Source of the DNA: Periplaneta americana | Taxonomy: Eukaryota; Arthropoda; Insecta; Blattodea; Blattidae | Assembly: GCF_040183065.1 (NCBI RefSeq) | Contig: NC_091119.1 | Location: 101,799,774 to 101,863,773, forward strand | Length of the DNA: 64,000 nucleotides | Direction: 5' to 3' | Shown: piece by piece, positions 11,656-23,383 of the stretch | Numbering within the stretch: position 1 is the first letter of the stretch | Layout of the letters: the number at the start of each line of letters is the position of its first letter | Made by a program: the position numbers and the translations under genes | The notes under the pieces: generated by a model | The model's database searches: none | Told to the model about the DNA's origin: nothing | Seen by the model: the letters and a program-made list of their open reading frames with translations, nothing else

Positions 11656-13482
11656 CAGGGCAAATAAAAATGCTTATAGCGGGAAAAGGAAGCAAAGAAG
11701 GGAAGAACAAGACATAATCCCTGCATTAGCTCACAGAGCAATTAGTGATAAACTGTACAATCATTTGAGATCACAGGTGGGAATTCCTCTACCAAGCATT
11801 GCTACCCTGCAGCGTTGGACAAAAAAATTGCCCTTTTCTCCTGGTATTCTTACACCGGTACTGAAAATTTTAAAAGAGCAGGGACTGTCTTTGAGCGAAA
11901 TGGATAAGTTATCAGTGTTACTATTTGATGAGTTGAGTGTCAATGGTGTCATTTGTTATGACCACGAGGATGATTCGATATTGGGCCCTCACAGAAGTGC
12001 TCAAATCGTAATGATCCGAGGATTGACAGGTGAGTGGAAGCAGCCCATCTGTTATGATTTCGATAAAACAATGGACAGAGAGCTACTGTTCGAAATTATA
12101 ACAGAAATTGAAGTGGCAGGTTTCAGAGTAGTTGCAATAGTTTCTGATCTGGGTGGCAGCAACAGAAGACTGTGGAATGAGTTACAAATAGATGTAAATC
12201 AGACCTGCTTTTCAAATCCTGCTTCGGAAGAAAATATTTGCCCCACCTGATTAAGTTATTAAGGAACCATTTTATTGATGGTGGGTTTCAATTGAAAGAC
12301 AATTATAGAAAAAAATGTAATTGAACGGATTATTAAATCCGATTCTTAGGAGTTGCAGCTATTCCCGAAATTACATTGGGGTCACTTTACCGTGCAAGAG
12401 AATGACAGCCAAAGAGTTGCACCAGCCATGGAACTTTTTTCGCATCTCACTGCTGCGCTGATTAAATATTTGGTACCCGAAACTGAGTAAGTTCATGAAT
12501 TTTTTAATTCACAAATGACTTCACAGATGTAATGAATTCGGGAATTCCGAAAGATCCCACAAGAAACAAGTAGAGAAGGAATGTAGGAAACAGTAGAACT
12601 GAGCGTCAGAGGCAAAAATACTCTTCTACCTTTTCAGAATGGCTTCCTTACCACTATTTAGAGCTTGAAACGGTTGTATAGCGATTTAAAAGAAAAGGAA
12701 TTGATTCTATAATGACCAGGAAACTCAATCAGGATGCTCTGGAGAACCTATTTTCCCAAATTCGTGGGATGGGACATTTTTATAATAATCATCTGACCGT
12801 GGAAGTGAAAAATCTCTTGCGCCTATTAATATTAGGACGTCGCCTGCCCCACCCTACAAGTGCCACAGTAGAAGATTCAGGTGGAATAATAATAACAAAG
12901 CAAGTTTTTCAGGATCTCGTGGACATTTCTCATGAAAGCGTGAACGAAATCCTTGAGGAAATAAACTCATTAGAAGTGGATACTGATGATAGAATTGACA
13001 CAACAGAGCTAATAGAAAGGGAAGAAGTAGAATTGCTCAGATATGTTGCTGGTTATATTGCTAGAAAATGTAACAACAGAAGTGCTGTTTCGAATGCTAA
13101 TTCCAGTCAACAATCTCCAGGATGAATAGAGGTCATTACACGTGTTGGACTGGTTCATCCCTCTCCTCAGTGGATGGCAACAATTGAAGAGTGTGAAGTT
13201 ATATTTAGAAAATTTCATAAAAAATCAGTCAAGAGAAAAAAGAATGTCATAGGCCACTTATTTAGATTTTTGAGGACAAAGTTTCCAAATGAAGACCTGG
13301 AATTACTAAAGTTATTTAGTAGAGCACGAACATTTTTTAGAATTCGTTACCTAAATAGAAGAAAACAGGACGTCAAAAGAAGAAACCGTATGAAGCAGAA
13401 GCAATGGCTGCAGAGCTGCTCATCGCGTCCTTCACAAGACTATTTGAGTCAGTTCAAATTTTGTGAAACATTCTTAAAATAA
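11650..13482 (+). pseudogene. P-element / THAP9-like transposase pseudogene
   Basis: Begins with FTPGQIKML, typical of the region after the THAP domain, then IPLPSIATLQRW and the RNase H-like core with candidate catalytic Asp in LLFDELSV and AIVSDLGGSNRRLW. HLIKLLRNHFIDGGF follows a frameshift at about 12235. The C-terminal half has TRKLNQDALENLF, LLRYVAGYIARK and RTFFRIRYLNRRKQDV. Frame changes near 11690, 12235 and 13120 and stops near 12490 and 12680 inactivate it. The N-terminal THAP DNA-binding domain is missing, probably lost at the junction with the R2-like LINE. No P-type terminal repeats were found. Domesticated THAP9 genes exist, but the broken frames argue against that here. Confidence 0.85.
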
Positions 13483-14516
13483 ATTGTTGTATTTGTACAA
13501 TCAGTGTTAAAATTGGGATACTTTTACTCTCCGCTGCTATTGCAATCCATCCTCAACCATTTCACTAAAATAGGTTAATTTACAAAATTTCATTTTACAA
13601 TCCTGTATAAAATTAATTATCAATTAGTTTTAGTACACACTCTATTCCACTGTTATTAAGAGAAATTTAATACATTTTGCATGCGTAATTTAAATTCTGT
13701 CGTTCATCAGTAATATAATTAATATTTTGAGGCTCGGAAACAGAAATTGCCATGTAAAATAAATTAAATATAGGCTACCTATTGAGCAATGTGTATTCGT
13801 TAATAACGTTCTTTAAAATTGGACTGAAATATTCTACAAAGATTAGAGATACAATGAAGCATTCACAGTAGTTTTTATATTGCTATGAGAATTTGGAAAG
13901 TAAACGATCATTGAATTAAAAAAAAAAAAAGATGGGATATTGAAGTGAGAGTTCTACCTCTAAGCCTTTACTCCTCCAGTGTGTATGTAACCCAAACAAA
14001 TATATATAAATATAGGTCTTTAAATCACTTGGTTATTGTTAGAAAGTGTAAGCTGAGGGTTGACAATGTTGCCGTGGTGACGTCACAGATTTACAACCCT
14101 CTTGACTGTCTCTTTAAATGCTGTTATGAAGGGACCTGTGAGAGTGATAGCGACCGACAGTTCACCGACCTTGGTTTTTTGTATTAACACCACTGCCACC
14201 TGGTGAGTGAAATTATAACTACTTACTCAAGTGGAAGCTTTTGATGGGTTAGGAGCTAGACACAAGTCTAGAAAATGGGTCACAGTCCTGCCATCTATCC
14301 ACAATATGCGGAATCCGAATCACTTAAAGTGAAGTGAGAAGACATTAGATGCATAGGATACATGCTAAGAAATAAATGTGAAGTTCTGTCTACATTAATA
14401 ATAAGATTATTAGAACGACATAATTTTTAAGTTCACAAATACTATTAATTAATTTTTAGTTTGCGCAATAACTAGATGCGAAACAGGAACAAGATAAAGT
14501 TAAACTTCTATCAAGA
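13483..14516. other. Unassigned non-coding stretch
   Basis: AT-rich, with a poly(A) run near 13920 and a slightly GC-richer island at about 14040-14220. No recognisable gene, RNA or terminal repeats. Confidence 0.5.
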
Positions 14517-14838
14517 TTAATCCCTTCAGACCTGAATTTATGTTTTAAAAAATTGAAAAAAAAAAAAGAAAACTGGTCACATAATCATTCTCGGGATCCA
14601 AAATTCCCGAATCAAGTCTTCACAGAAAATCAAAATTTAGGAACAATTTTGACCCCTGGGGGCACAAAATTTTAAATTTTATTTTTAATTCAGGTATAGA
14701 AATGTTTAAAAAATAATATTCTCCATTTCTATCACACTGAATTTTTCAAAATATTTAAAAGTATCGAAAACATTCCAAAAAAGAAAAAAAGAAACAATGT
14801 ACAGTATAATGTAGGAACATCAGGCCTGAAGGGGTTAA
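14517..14838. mobile_element. MITE with TTAA duplications (piggyBac-like)
   Basis: About 320 bp bounded by TTAA on both sides (14517-14520 and 14835-14838) with imperfect terminal inverted repeats. The left end reads TCCCTTCAGACCTGAATTT; the complement of the right end reads CCCCTTCAGGCCTGATGTT. TTAA target duplication with a CCCT-like start is the signature of the piggyBac superfamily. No transposase is encoded, so this is a non-autonomous element. Confidence 0.75.
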
Positions 14839-15082
14839 GCAAACTAACACTTCAATGTTATTTATTTATGCAGTGATAAGAGAAGTTGTGAAACAAATAT
14901 AAAGAAAACTCGTGAACTGAATATAATTTATTAAAGTAATAACTATAGGATTGATAGAATTCTGAAAAAAAAAAAGTTTTAACTTCAAGTTTTATATTCG
15001 TATGGAGTGGAAGGCACACAGGTATGCATGGGATAATTTTGATTGTGCTACTAAAGCCCCTTGAGTCTTGGTGTTACCTGAA
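14839..15082. other. Unassigned sequence
   Basis: AT-rich sequence with a short poly(A) run near 14966. Nothing recognisable. Confidence 0.4.
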
Positions 15083-15597
15083 CCCCGAAAGACACAAACC
15101 CCTATAAGGAAGAACATACTGTTTTATCGTCGTTAAAATCAACATATTTTCACACAATTTGAACGCAGAAACTATCAAGAAATCTCTACTAACTAATTTC
15201 AAGAATTAAGAAGAATTACCTGTTCAAGATGGTATGAACATGCAATAATTTAACATTAATATTTCTCAAAGCCAAAGCCTTATATTTCTAGAGGTAAATA
15301 ATCTTAAACCCTCGGTTTCCTGCTACTGCAATGCGGACCAGGAATATTTCTGGAGTAATAGTTCATGCTAATTCAATTATTAGACCTAATAAAGAAGATG
15401 AAAGCCGCAAGGTCTTACCTTGTTGGCGAAACGTTTAGTCCACCATCATTAATTCCATTGTCTGGAATCCTGATGTTCGACTGGGTTAGTTAAAGGGTCT
15501 CACTCCATGGGCTGCAGGTCGTTGTCGGCGTCAATGCCTTCCCACCACATGGGCCCCTCTTGTTCCTAGAAAATTTCAGAAATGTGGAACAATAAAT
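15083..15597 (+). repeat. Repeat C, copy 1
   Basis: Matches 42196-43980 in the same orientation once the hAT insertion there is removed. Shared blocks include GGTAAATAATCTTAAACCCT, GAAGATGAAAGCCGCAAGG and CCTAGAAAATTTCAGAAATG. This copy has about 75 bp (near 15145-15215) absent from the other copy. No coding potential is seen; the element class is unknown. Confidence 0.85.
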
Positions 15598-15663
15598 GGT
15601 AAAACTTTAATCGACGATGGTGAAGTTTTAAGGGCTCTTTGTCTCACTTTAGAACAAAAATAA

Positions 15664-16009
15664 AGTTGTTGTTGTTTTCTAATGCCAGGCGTTTGACAAT
15701 AAAGTCATTTGACCTCTTGCAGTCCAATATTTTTCAAAGATATTATCATGGCCAGCCAATGAAGCACAGATTATGAGGTGTTCCGAATCCATTTCTTGGT
15801 TTGAGTTGAGTTAGGGGACTGATATATTCCAATTCTATGCAGGTGTTTAGCCAATCATGGCCTGTTGCCAATCTAAATGCAGCTACAGACGATTTTCGTG
15901 GTAAATCAGGAATTAACTGTGGATTTTGATGCAGAGAGTTCCATTTTTTCCCTTGGGATTGTGTTATCGAATTTTGTTTGTTGAAGTCTATGTATGTAGA
16001 TTTAATAAA
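15664..16009 (-). mobile_element. LINE2 3' fragment (minus strand)
   Basis: Reverse complement of the LINE2 3' end at 5400-5750, including the stop codon and the (CAA)n tail (read here as GTTGTTGTTG at the left). It encodes the last ~110 residues through the zinc knuckle to SNAWH. At the position where LINE2 at 4279-5753 is frameshifted, this copy reads on in frame (DSEHL then ICASLAGHDNIFEKYW). It ends abruptly at about 16009, next to repeat A. Confidence 0.88.
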
Positions 16010-16034
16010 AATAAAGTGAGATATCCCATGATAC

Positions 16035-16652
16035 AGATTGACGCAATTAAATTCGTCTTATTCCTGAATGAGTGGATTCCATGAAAGATTGAGAGTTCAT
16101 TTTCTCTGAAAATGTTCTCTTTCACAAAAAGATGTCTCTGTAAACCTACAATACTGCAAGAAACTTCGATAATCGAATCAGTGAATTACTTGAAGATTCC
16201 TGGAATTCTTTCGAAAGTTCTGAAAGACTTGTAAACACCGCCTAAAATTTGGAATGCAATTTAACACAGCTGGTGATAACCGGCGTAAATGGAGTAGGAA
16301 AAGAGACTCGTGTGCTGGGATGTGAGTTTGATTACACTCCGGCTGATTGATTATAATTATGTGCACATATTTTTTTCTTTTCACGCTATTGGAGGCAATG
16401 CCGAAAATGCAGTACACACAGTGCAACTTTCCACATACAAACGTGGAAAGATAAAATGCATACACTTTCTTTTTCCTTTCTGGCAGCTTGTGAGTCTGTT
16501 ATTTAACGAGATCACTTAGTGTCGACTGAATTGGTGGAATGGAGGTAATATTAAGGCAAAATGAATTGATGATGAGCTACGGGATTACGTGACCCAAGCA
16601 AGTGATTAGACCAAGTGGGACGCAAGTAGTAATGGAATTCAACACATTTCAA
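16035..16652. repeat. Repeat A, copy 2
   Basis: Direct-orientation copy of 45-655. It lacks a short segment near 16245 and has a small extra segment near 16565 relative to copy 1. Confidence 0.8.
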
Positions 16653-17315
16653 TTTCTCAGTCCAGAGCGAACAGCGGATCAGTATACACGTGTGCGGAGG
16701 GAGTTCGGCAGTGAAGAAATATTGTATAGAGGCACTGACACTGACATCGAAGATTAGGATGTTACTGTTCATAACAAATCCTGTATCTGAAAAGTCGTAG
16801 TTATGTATACCTAAAAGGGGTAGCTTACCGATGCAGAGCTGTAGTGTAGCTCCACATCAACATAATATATGTGCAGCATAACTGTACAGGCTGGCTGATA
16901 TGACGACACAACTTATCCTACTTTCGTAATTGAAGGTCAAGAATTAACTCAACCCAAACCCAGTCCCTGCTCATCTCCACTTTCATCCCAGTGCAAAAGC
17001 CTCCTACACTCGGTGTAACATAAAGTTAATTAAATTATTTTCTTAAATTCTGCTCATTTTTTAATCAATAAATATTTGCTCAAATTAAATTTGAGTGTGT
17101 GTAATCGAGAGACAATGAATTAATATAAAATTCTGGAGCAGGACAATAAAGATAATTCAAAATATTACTTAGACTTTACTGTTTTCAGTTAAGGATGGCA
17201 TTTGAACCAAAAAAATACAGACGTGGTAGAAAAACTGTACTAGAGCCTTAGACCTGCGTAAAATAAATAGGCCTACCATACATTTGAGTTTTCAGGCTTT
17301 CATGGTGACTGTGAG
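16653..17315. other. Unassigned non-coding stretch
   Basis: No repeats shared with the rest of the window and no coding signal that I recognise. Confidence 0.5.
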
Positions 17316-17575
17316 CAGAATTAGGTGCTTCTGGGTATTTCACCGTGTCTTGGAACTTGACATCTCCAAAATTTTGGAAATACATACAGGTTTCATCATC
17401 AGGGCAGATAGGGTGGCTTACTTTGTTGGGCCGTTATGCCAGGCTCAGTTGTCCGGGTTAGCCTGGTATAATGAGCCCAACCTATCTGCCCTGATGTTGA
17501 AACCTGTATCTAGTTCTTGAATGTTCCAAATCTCAAGTTCCAGGACATCGTGAAATACTAAAAAGCCTAATTCTG
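17316..17575. mobile_element. Foldback MITE, 260 bp
   Basis: Two long imperfect inverted arms (about 110 bp each). Both start CAGAATTAGG at the outside and share GTATTTCAC, GGAACTTGA, ACAGGTTTCA and CATCAGGGCAGATAGG inward. The arms are separated by a short centre, so the whole element could form a hairpin. No ORF. The flanks show no convincing target duplication, so the superfamily is open. Confidence 0.75.
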
Positions 17576-18005
17576 AATATTAGACAGCTCATAAATTAAA
17601 AGACAAACTAAATATAAGCTTATTTCGTAACACCACTGAAATATTTTATTATATTTATTTCATCAGCATTTTAAACACCTTAAAAATAGAATGCTTAGAG
17701 AGATGAATAAATACAAAACATTCATCAAAGCACATTGATACTGCCCGCAGTGCAAACAAGGGGCTTATAATGCTGACATCATATTGAATGAGCATTGCGA
17801 AGCACGTTGGCTTATTTGAGACCCATATGCCCGTGTCTGTTACATGCTATGATCACAAGAAAAATGGGAGACAAGAGTTGGACTAAATAAATCTTACATT
17901 CGTCTCCAGCTCAGACTGAGTGCTGCAAAATAATAAATGTCTTCATAGGTAGAAGAACAATGCACATTTCGATAGTTCCTGGCACATTATGGCATCACTG
18001 TGAAT
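17576..18005. other. Unassigned non-coding stretch
   Basis: No coding or repeat signature seen. Confidence 0.5.
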
Positions 18006-18813
18006 CAGTAGCAGCTCGTGCCTGAAAAAGTAGGTGAAGCACAAAATTGTTGCAAGGTTTTCAAAGTCCATGTAGCTAGTTGCATTGATAATAATCGGAA
18101 CTCTATGCAACTAAAGTAATTCCCTCCCATAAATTTCCATTATATTCAATCGTGGAAAGTGATTCCATTGTATTTATTTCTGCCAGCTATCAGTGCACTT
18201 AACAGTACATGTAAATTAAGATATGCTTATTGCTTACCTATCTTTTGTACACTAAGTTGATCCTCCATTCCTTCAGGGCTGGAACCTGTTAATAACGTTC
18301 TCATGGAAGGGCTGTGATTCCAATCTCTTGTCCAACACATCTTTTTGGAGCGAAATATTCCCTAACACCGACAGTCTCTTCTGTGACATTGAGTTTCTCT
18401 GTTTTGTTTTTATTCGTTTTAAATACAAGAAGCTCCTCTCGACGGATACGCTAGTAGATGGTAGTATTAAAATGAGGGAATTTAACTTACACATTTCTCC
18501 AAATACATCTTTGTTGACATCGTTGTCATGAAGAAGTCTAGCACTTTCTTAACTGATATATTCCTTTATTCACTATTCTGGTACAAAAGCTCAAGTTTAG
18601 TTTTCAGAACCTGCGTCTTTTTTTTAATATGCTGAAATAGCTAGCTTGCAGTGAAGAAAGTGGATCATTTGGAAAGTTTCTACTATAAGTGTCAAATTTG
18701 GATGCATCAGCCAGGCTGACAAAACGAAGTTATACATCTTGATTACACAACTTTTAACACTATATCACTTCGGAAAACATATTATGTGTCTTTCTCGTGT
18801 TAAATTTACATTA

Positions 18814-18853
18814 CCTCGTTAACAGGTTTCAGCCTGTTATCGGTCATCTTCAG
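18814..18853 (-). ncRNA. Hammerhead-ribozyme-like motif, left Penelope terminus
   Basis: On the minus strand: the core-like CTGAAGA, a helix-II-like hairpin (GACC...GGCT, one mismatch), GAAAC, then CTGTTAACGAGG. GTT just before the core can pair with AAC just after the putative cleavage position, giving a minimal stem I. Penelope termini are known to carry minimal type I hammerheads. Self-cleavage is inferred only; there is one extra base between the core and helix II. Confidence 0.5.
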
Positions 18854-19288
18854 AACTGGTTGTAGCTGGTCTTGGCACCTTTTGTTTGTGTTTCCTGTGG
18901 GGGTGTGTTTGTGTAGTGTAATGTAAACTGCAACACCTGCAACAACTTCTACATAGGACAGACAGGCAGTCACTTCAAACATGTTACAAAGAACACATCA
19001 CAGTCATAACAAAACTACAAAACACTTCCATATATGCAGAACACATCACAAATGCTAACCACACCTACAGAGACATGAACACACATGTAAATTCTACACA
19101 TTTAACTAAAAAGCCAGAAACTAAGCACACTAAAACAATACGAAATATATAGGCACACAAAAACACATCCAAATGAAATTCTCAACACACAACTCAATTC
19201 CAGAACACACACACTCCACACTACACTATACAAACACACCCCCACAGGAAACACAAACAAAAGGTGCCAAGACCAGCTACAACCAGTT

Positions 19289-19328
19289 CTGAAGATGGCC
19301 AATAACAGGCTGAAACATGTTAACGAGG
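19289..19328 (+). ncRNA. Hammerhead-ribozyme-like motif, right Penelope terminus
   Basis: Inverted partner of the motif at 18814-18853. It reads CTGAAGA, GGCC..GGCT (helix II with one G-U pair), GAA, then the palindromic ACATGT (minimal stem III) and TAACGAGG. This is the arrangement reported for Penelope hammerheads, where stem III is short and palindromic. Confidence 0.55.
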
Positions 19329-20080
19329 TAATGTAAATTTAACATGAGAAAGACACACAATACATTTTCTGAAGAAACAAAGTTTTTCTAAATCCCCAAA
19401 TCTTTCATCGATCTGCATGATGATGTCAAGGATCTCAAAGAACAATATCTTGTAATGACGATCATGTTCTACATCACTTTTTCCACTGTAGCAGCAGTCA
19501 GTCTGTACTTCCTCCCTGAGAATTCACTTCTACTTTTCTCTACATTCAAAATTCTAGCATGGTGCAGTATCTGAAATTTCCACGAGTAAGCGAAGAAGCG
19601 CTTTCGTCATGGCCCCGAAATGATAATTCCTGCTTGCTTAAATACAAAGCAGCATCAATGACTGACCGCATAACATGTCTGTTTACACGAACATTTTCAA
19701 TATACTGCACTAACAATAGCCTAGCATTTTCTTTCAGAACATTCCCAATAGTGTTCACATTCTTCTGTAAATGTTTGAACTGCAGCACGCACTTTAAATG
19801 TTCTGCCGAATTTTCATGTTTTTGTAGAGCATGACTAACATTATTTTAGAAAATCACTGAATCCGGTTTCATTCCACACGTCTTTTAACTCCAATAGTAG
19901 GCATGACTAACAAAATAGTATGCAAATCTAAACAAAATAGTAATAGTAATAGAAAATTAAACAAAATAGTATTTCAATGTAGTGGCTCCCACACTACCAC
20001 TCACTGATGCTTGCAGTACCATGAAGTTTTAAAATTAAGTTCGTATGATTCACCAGCTTGTGAGTTTAACTTTTTATAGT

Positions 20081-22190
20081 TTATGTCTAAAATTGGTTGA
20101 GTTCTGTCTAGAAACAATAGATAACTCTTATCCTGCTCACACCAGTGATTAAACGAGGTATGAATTAATGTACATACTGTGTGATTGAATGGATTCATTT
20201 TGACATTGCAACATAACAATACAACAACTTACATAGTAGTTCCTAACACACTTATTAGAGATTTATTAAAAACTGAAACGCACTTAATGTCTTCACCTAA
20301 TAAAGTAATAAGTAAAATAAATTATATTTTAAAAATTATCACAACTGAATAGCGAGAGTCGAGAACTGACATAAAAAACAATGAAAAACAGACTGAGGTA
20401 CTGAGGAAAGGCAAAAATTCATTCATAACTTGCACTAACAAGGCTGTGTTCAGAACATTAAACTTTCTTTCCATTGCTTTTATAGTATTAATTTTTAGTG
20501 GAATTTTCCTATGAGGTACAGTAAAATTGTAGCCAGAAGAATAAAAAATGAAGCAGCACAAAAATTAAAATCATAAAACATAATAGGACCTATATAGAAA
20601 GAAGACTTGACAAAGCAGAATTTTAAGGAAAGTTTTCTTTAGGATGGGCCATGTTGCTGGACAGACAAGTAGTCGTAAATCTCCGTGTCACCCATTATAA
20701 AAAGCGCATCGACTGGGCCGAAGACCAAATACGTGTTCGTCACAGCAACACCCATTTTTTGAAGAATATGGAAGTGCGGGGGGAAATGACTCAGTCATTG
20801 TCATAGCAACCACCCTAACACATAGGAACAAAATAATATTTTAAATTTGAGAATCAGTGCCTTGTTGCTGCCGCTCGAGGAACTGAGATGTGAAAGTTAC
20901 ACAACAGCGGGAATATTTAAACAGACTGGTGATACTGTACTTGAGATTTACTGATTTATAGTGCTTTAGTTTTTAAAATTAAATAATTTAATATATGAAA
21001 TATAAATCAAATGGCTCGCAAAATAACAAGTGAAATGTTCTTCACCTTCTTCATTTGAATAACCGCTACTGTTGTGAATGAAACTGCCAACCAACTTACC
21101 ACGAAAGGATGTGCAATAACTACAGAATTTCAACATCTCACTCAACCAGAGAAATTCACCACAACTCAAGAACTAACAATGACCACGAACTTTAGCTAGA
21201 GAACAATGTGTGACAGTATTTTTAATGATCAATTGATCAGCCCAAACATATTCCATGGAGAAACAATGACACAACATTTCGACTCATTTTGTAACACAGT
21301 TACCTTGACAAAATATTTAAACAAAACTGGAACCCTATCTCATTGAACTGTGTACTAAGCATGAAAAATGATCATGCAACGGGCTTAAACCACTGAGCAA
21401 ACTGTGTAGTTCCTACTAACAACACTAAAATTCAACATTAGAAGTAGGCCTACTTAATGTATTAATATACTTTAATGATCAGTCTATTATCCCAGCAGCA
21501 TCAGCAGCATGCAGAATCCTTAATAAACATTTATACAAGATTATAATGCTTATTTCATCCAAATGTTTAACAGCAATAACAGAAAGTATCGTTATCTATA
21601 GCAGTAGTAATAATACTTAATGATGCTTTAAACTTACAGATGTCATTCAATATACTAAGTCAGATTAATTCAATTTAGAAGTATAAACAAGTCATCAATT
21701 TACTGAGTAGAAGGTATAAGTACCGGTATGCAGAAATTTTGTTAATTCTGTTCTAACATTTTCTCTCGATTTTCAAAGCTTTGAGATAGTTAGGCAGTGA
21801 ATAGTGAACTTCTTTTTTATAATAGCTGAGACTAACAGAGGGTAGATGGATGTCTGATTTGTGTCTTGTATTAAAATTATGAATTATTTAATTAGTACTA
21901 CATGTATTTTGGTTTTTAACACAAAACATTACAAAGGAAAGAATGTACTCACAAGGTAAAGTCAATATTTATAAATTTTTAAAATCTTTTCACATGGTGT
22001 CCTTTTATGCATAACTGTCACTATCGTTATACCAGTACCTTTCTTTTGTAAAACAAAAATATGTTCAGCTTCAGATGAGAATATTAATCCACATTTCATT
22101 ACACAACGGAAATATGCAAAGTATAAAACTTTAGGAATGTTTATATCACTAACAGAAAATATAGATCTTAATGCTTCAACAAGGAGAGCT
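20081..22190. other. Long unassigned stretch
   Basis: About 2 kb of AT-rich DNA. On the minus strand near 21085-21160 a short ATG-led run (MLKFCSYCTSFRG) is followed by GTAAGT, a donor-like site, but nothing supports a gene. No terminal repeats or TE peptides were recognised. Confidence 0.4.
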
Positions 22191-22194
22191 TAAT

Positions 22195-22545
22195 TTAGGA
22201 GTAATATATTACATGTGGGTTTTCCAGTTTGATTGTCCTTATAGATTGTTTGAGATCAATACCGTTTAATCTAATCTTGTAGAAAAACTGAGCACTATTA
22301 CATGTAGCTACTGGTACACTAAATTTGACTACAATGGAATTATCAACATTAAGTGCTAGTCTATTTACATTAAACAATACACTCATTAGATTTAACACTA
22401 TTAGGTGTGTTAATAAGGTGATTGTATCGTAATCACACTTTTGACATCTGCAAATAAGATTACCTGGGATAATTTATGTATGGTTGAGATTAAATCATTG
22501 ATGTAAATTAAAAACAATAATGGACTCAAAATTGATTTCAAGGAC
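22195..22545 (-). pseudogene. LINE reverse transcriptase fragment (jockey/CR1-like)
   Basis: Minus-strand traces in two or three frames: SPLLFLIYINDLI (RT motif B region, near 22520), ILFADVKSVI (motif C, with FADD changed to FADV), then VNRLALNVDNSIVVKFS, as found just after the catalytic box of jockey/CR1-like RTs. Heavily decayed and without recognisable ends. Confidence 0.6.
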
Positions 22546-23382
22546 TGAGCAGATAGAAATTATTCAAAGATGAGCACTGCAAAGCCATTAACCTTTAAGA
22601 GATAAATGTTAAAACAGTATTATAGTCATGACTTGATATGTTACAAATTGTGTATTATTTATAAAGTATGTTGATATTCTTCAATTTTATGTAACATTAA
22701 GAACATTAGATTAAATAAAATAATTTTAAATTTTTTCTATTGTAAAGTTTCTTTCTTGAAAGGAGCAAACTCAGTTCTACTACAATCAACTAGATCCAAA
22801 GTATGAGCATGGTCAAGGACAATGAATTTTGAAGAATGAAACTTTGTATCTAATGGCAAGCAACTAATCACTAGGATGGGAACACTATATAAAACCACAT
22901 AGGGGTTAAGTAAAAAAATTATAGCTTTAAAACATAAAAACAAAAGAACTGACAGTGTTATCTCAATTACCAGCAGCGGCAGCAGCAGCAAGTGTGCATG
23001 TCTCGTAACCTGCATATTTATTCACCATAAATTTTCACACAATGGATTCTGAATAGACAAAATCTGTCTACTTATATATTTTTACTACCCACAATGTCAA
23101 AACACCTCTGATTGAGGTTCTGGTTGATGTATACTGTACATCTATTATCAGGCAGTACATCTCACTTGACGATAGGTGTCAGAGGAAGAACAATACAGTA
23201 ATTATTATTTGTATACATTTTAAGTCCGATTAGTGAAATATGTTACTAGTCAATGATGTATGAAATGAAGAGGGAAAGGAACTGGCCATCCTACCCCATT
23301 ATCTCATAGCTTAGTTACCTCATGAGTGTTACCTTACTGGTGTCACTTATGGGGCTCCAACCTGTCCTCGGACAGTTGACTA
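22546..23382. other. Unassigned non-coding stretch
   Basis: Contains a short CAGCAGCGGCAGCAGCAGCA run near 22974. No gene or repeat family recognised. Confidence 0.45.
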
Positions 23383-23383
23383 A

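Larger units (their letters stand above)
18768..19374 (+). mobile_element. Penelope-like element, 5'-truncated, inside the hAT
   Basis: A 607-bp insertion with near-identical inverted ends of about 140 bp (18768-18920 and 19225-19374). Between them is the C-terminal GIY-YIG endonuclease remnant on the plus strand: CNTCNNFYIGQTGSHFK (near 18940), followed out of frame by traces such as KTHPNEILNTQLN. Inverted terminal pseudo-LTR fragments flanking a GIY-YIG tail are characteristic of Penelope-like elements. Both ends carry a hammerhead-like motif. RT is absent. The host hAT coding sequence resumes on each side. Confidence 0.85.
18006..20080 (-). mobile_element. hAT transposon remnant (ZMYM1-like) on the minus strand
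   Basis: The left edge starts CAGTAGCAGCTCGTG, resembling a hAT terminal repeat; CAGTAGTGGCTCGTG at 28844 is a close relative. The transposase reads leftwards from about 20080 (see the pseudogene entry). A Penelope-like insertion at 18768-19374 interrupts it. The other terminus was not found, so the right limit is only the last coding trace. Confidence 0.75.
18250..20080 (-). pseudogene. hAT transposase pseudogene split by a Penelope insertion
   Basis: Minus-strand traces in order: YELNFKTSWYCKHQ (N-terminal zinc-finger region, about 20010), QKHENSAEHLKCVLQ, VRVNRHVMRSVIDAALYLSK then QELSFRGHDESASS (near 19610-19700), FFEILDIIMQIDERFG (with frame changes, near 19420), the Penelope insertion, FVSLADASKFDTYSRNFP (about 18690), and the C-terminal dimerisation region STSVSVERSFLYLKRIK with NSMSQKRLSVLGNISLQK. 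LAFRGHDES and STSVSVERSFS-type motifs are hallmarks of ZMYM1-like hAT transposases. Multiple frameshifts and stops show it is dead. Confidence 0.82.

Noticed and set aside
20966-21169. First exon of a host gene on the minus strand
   Set aside because: A short ATG run followed by GTAAGT is suggestive, but there is no supporting domain, no partner exon and no codon signal.
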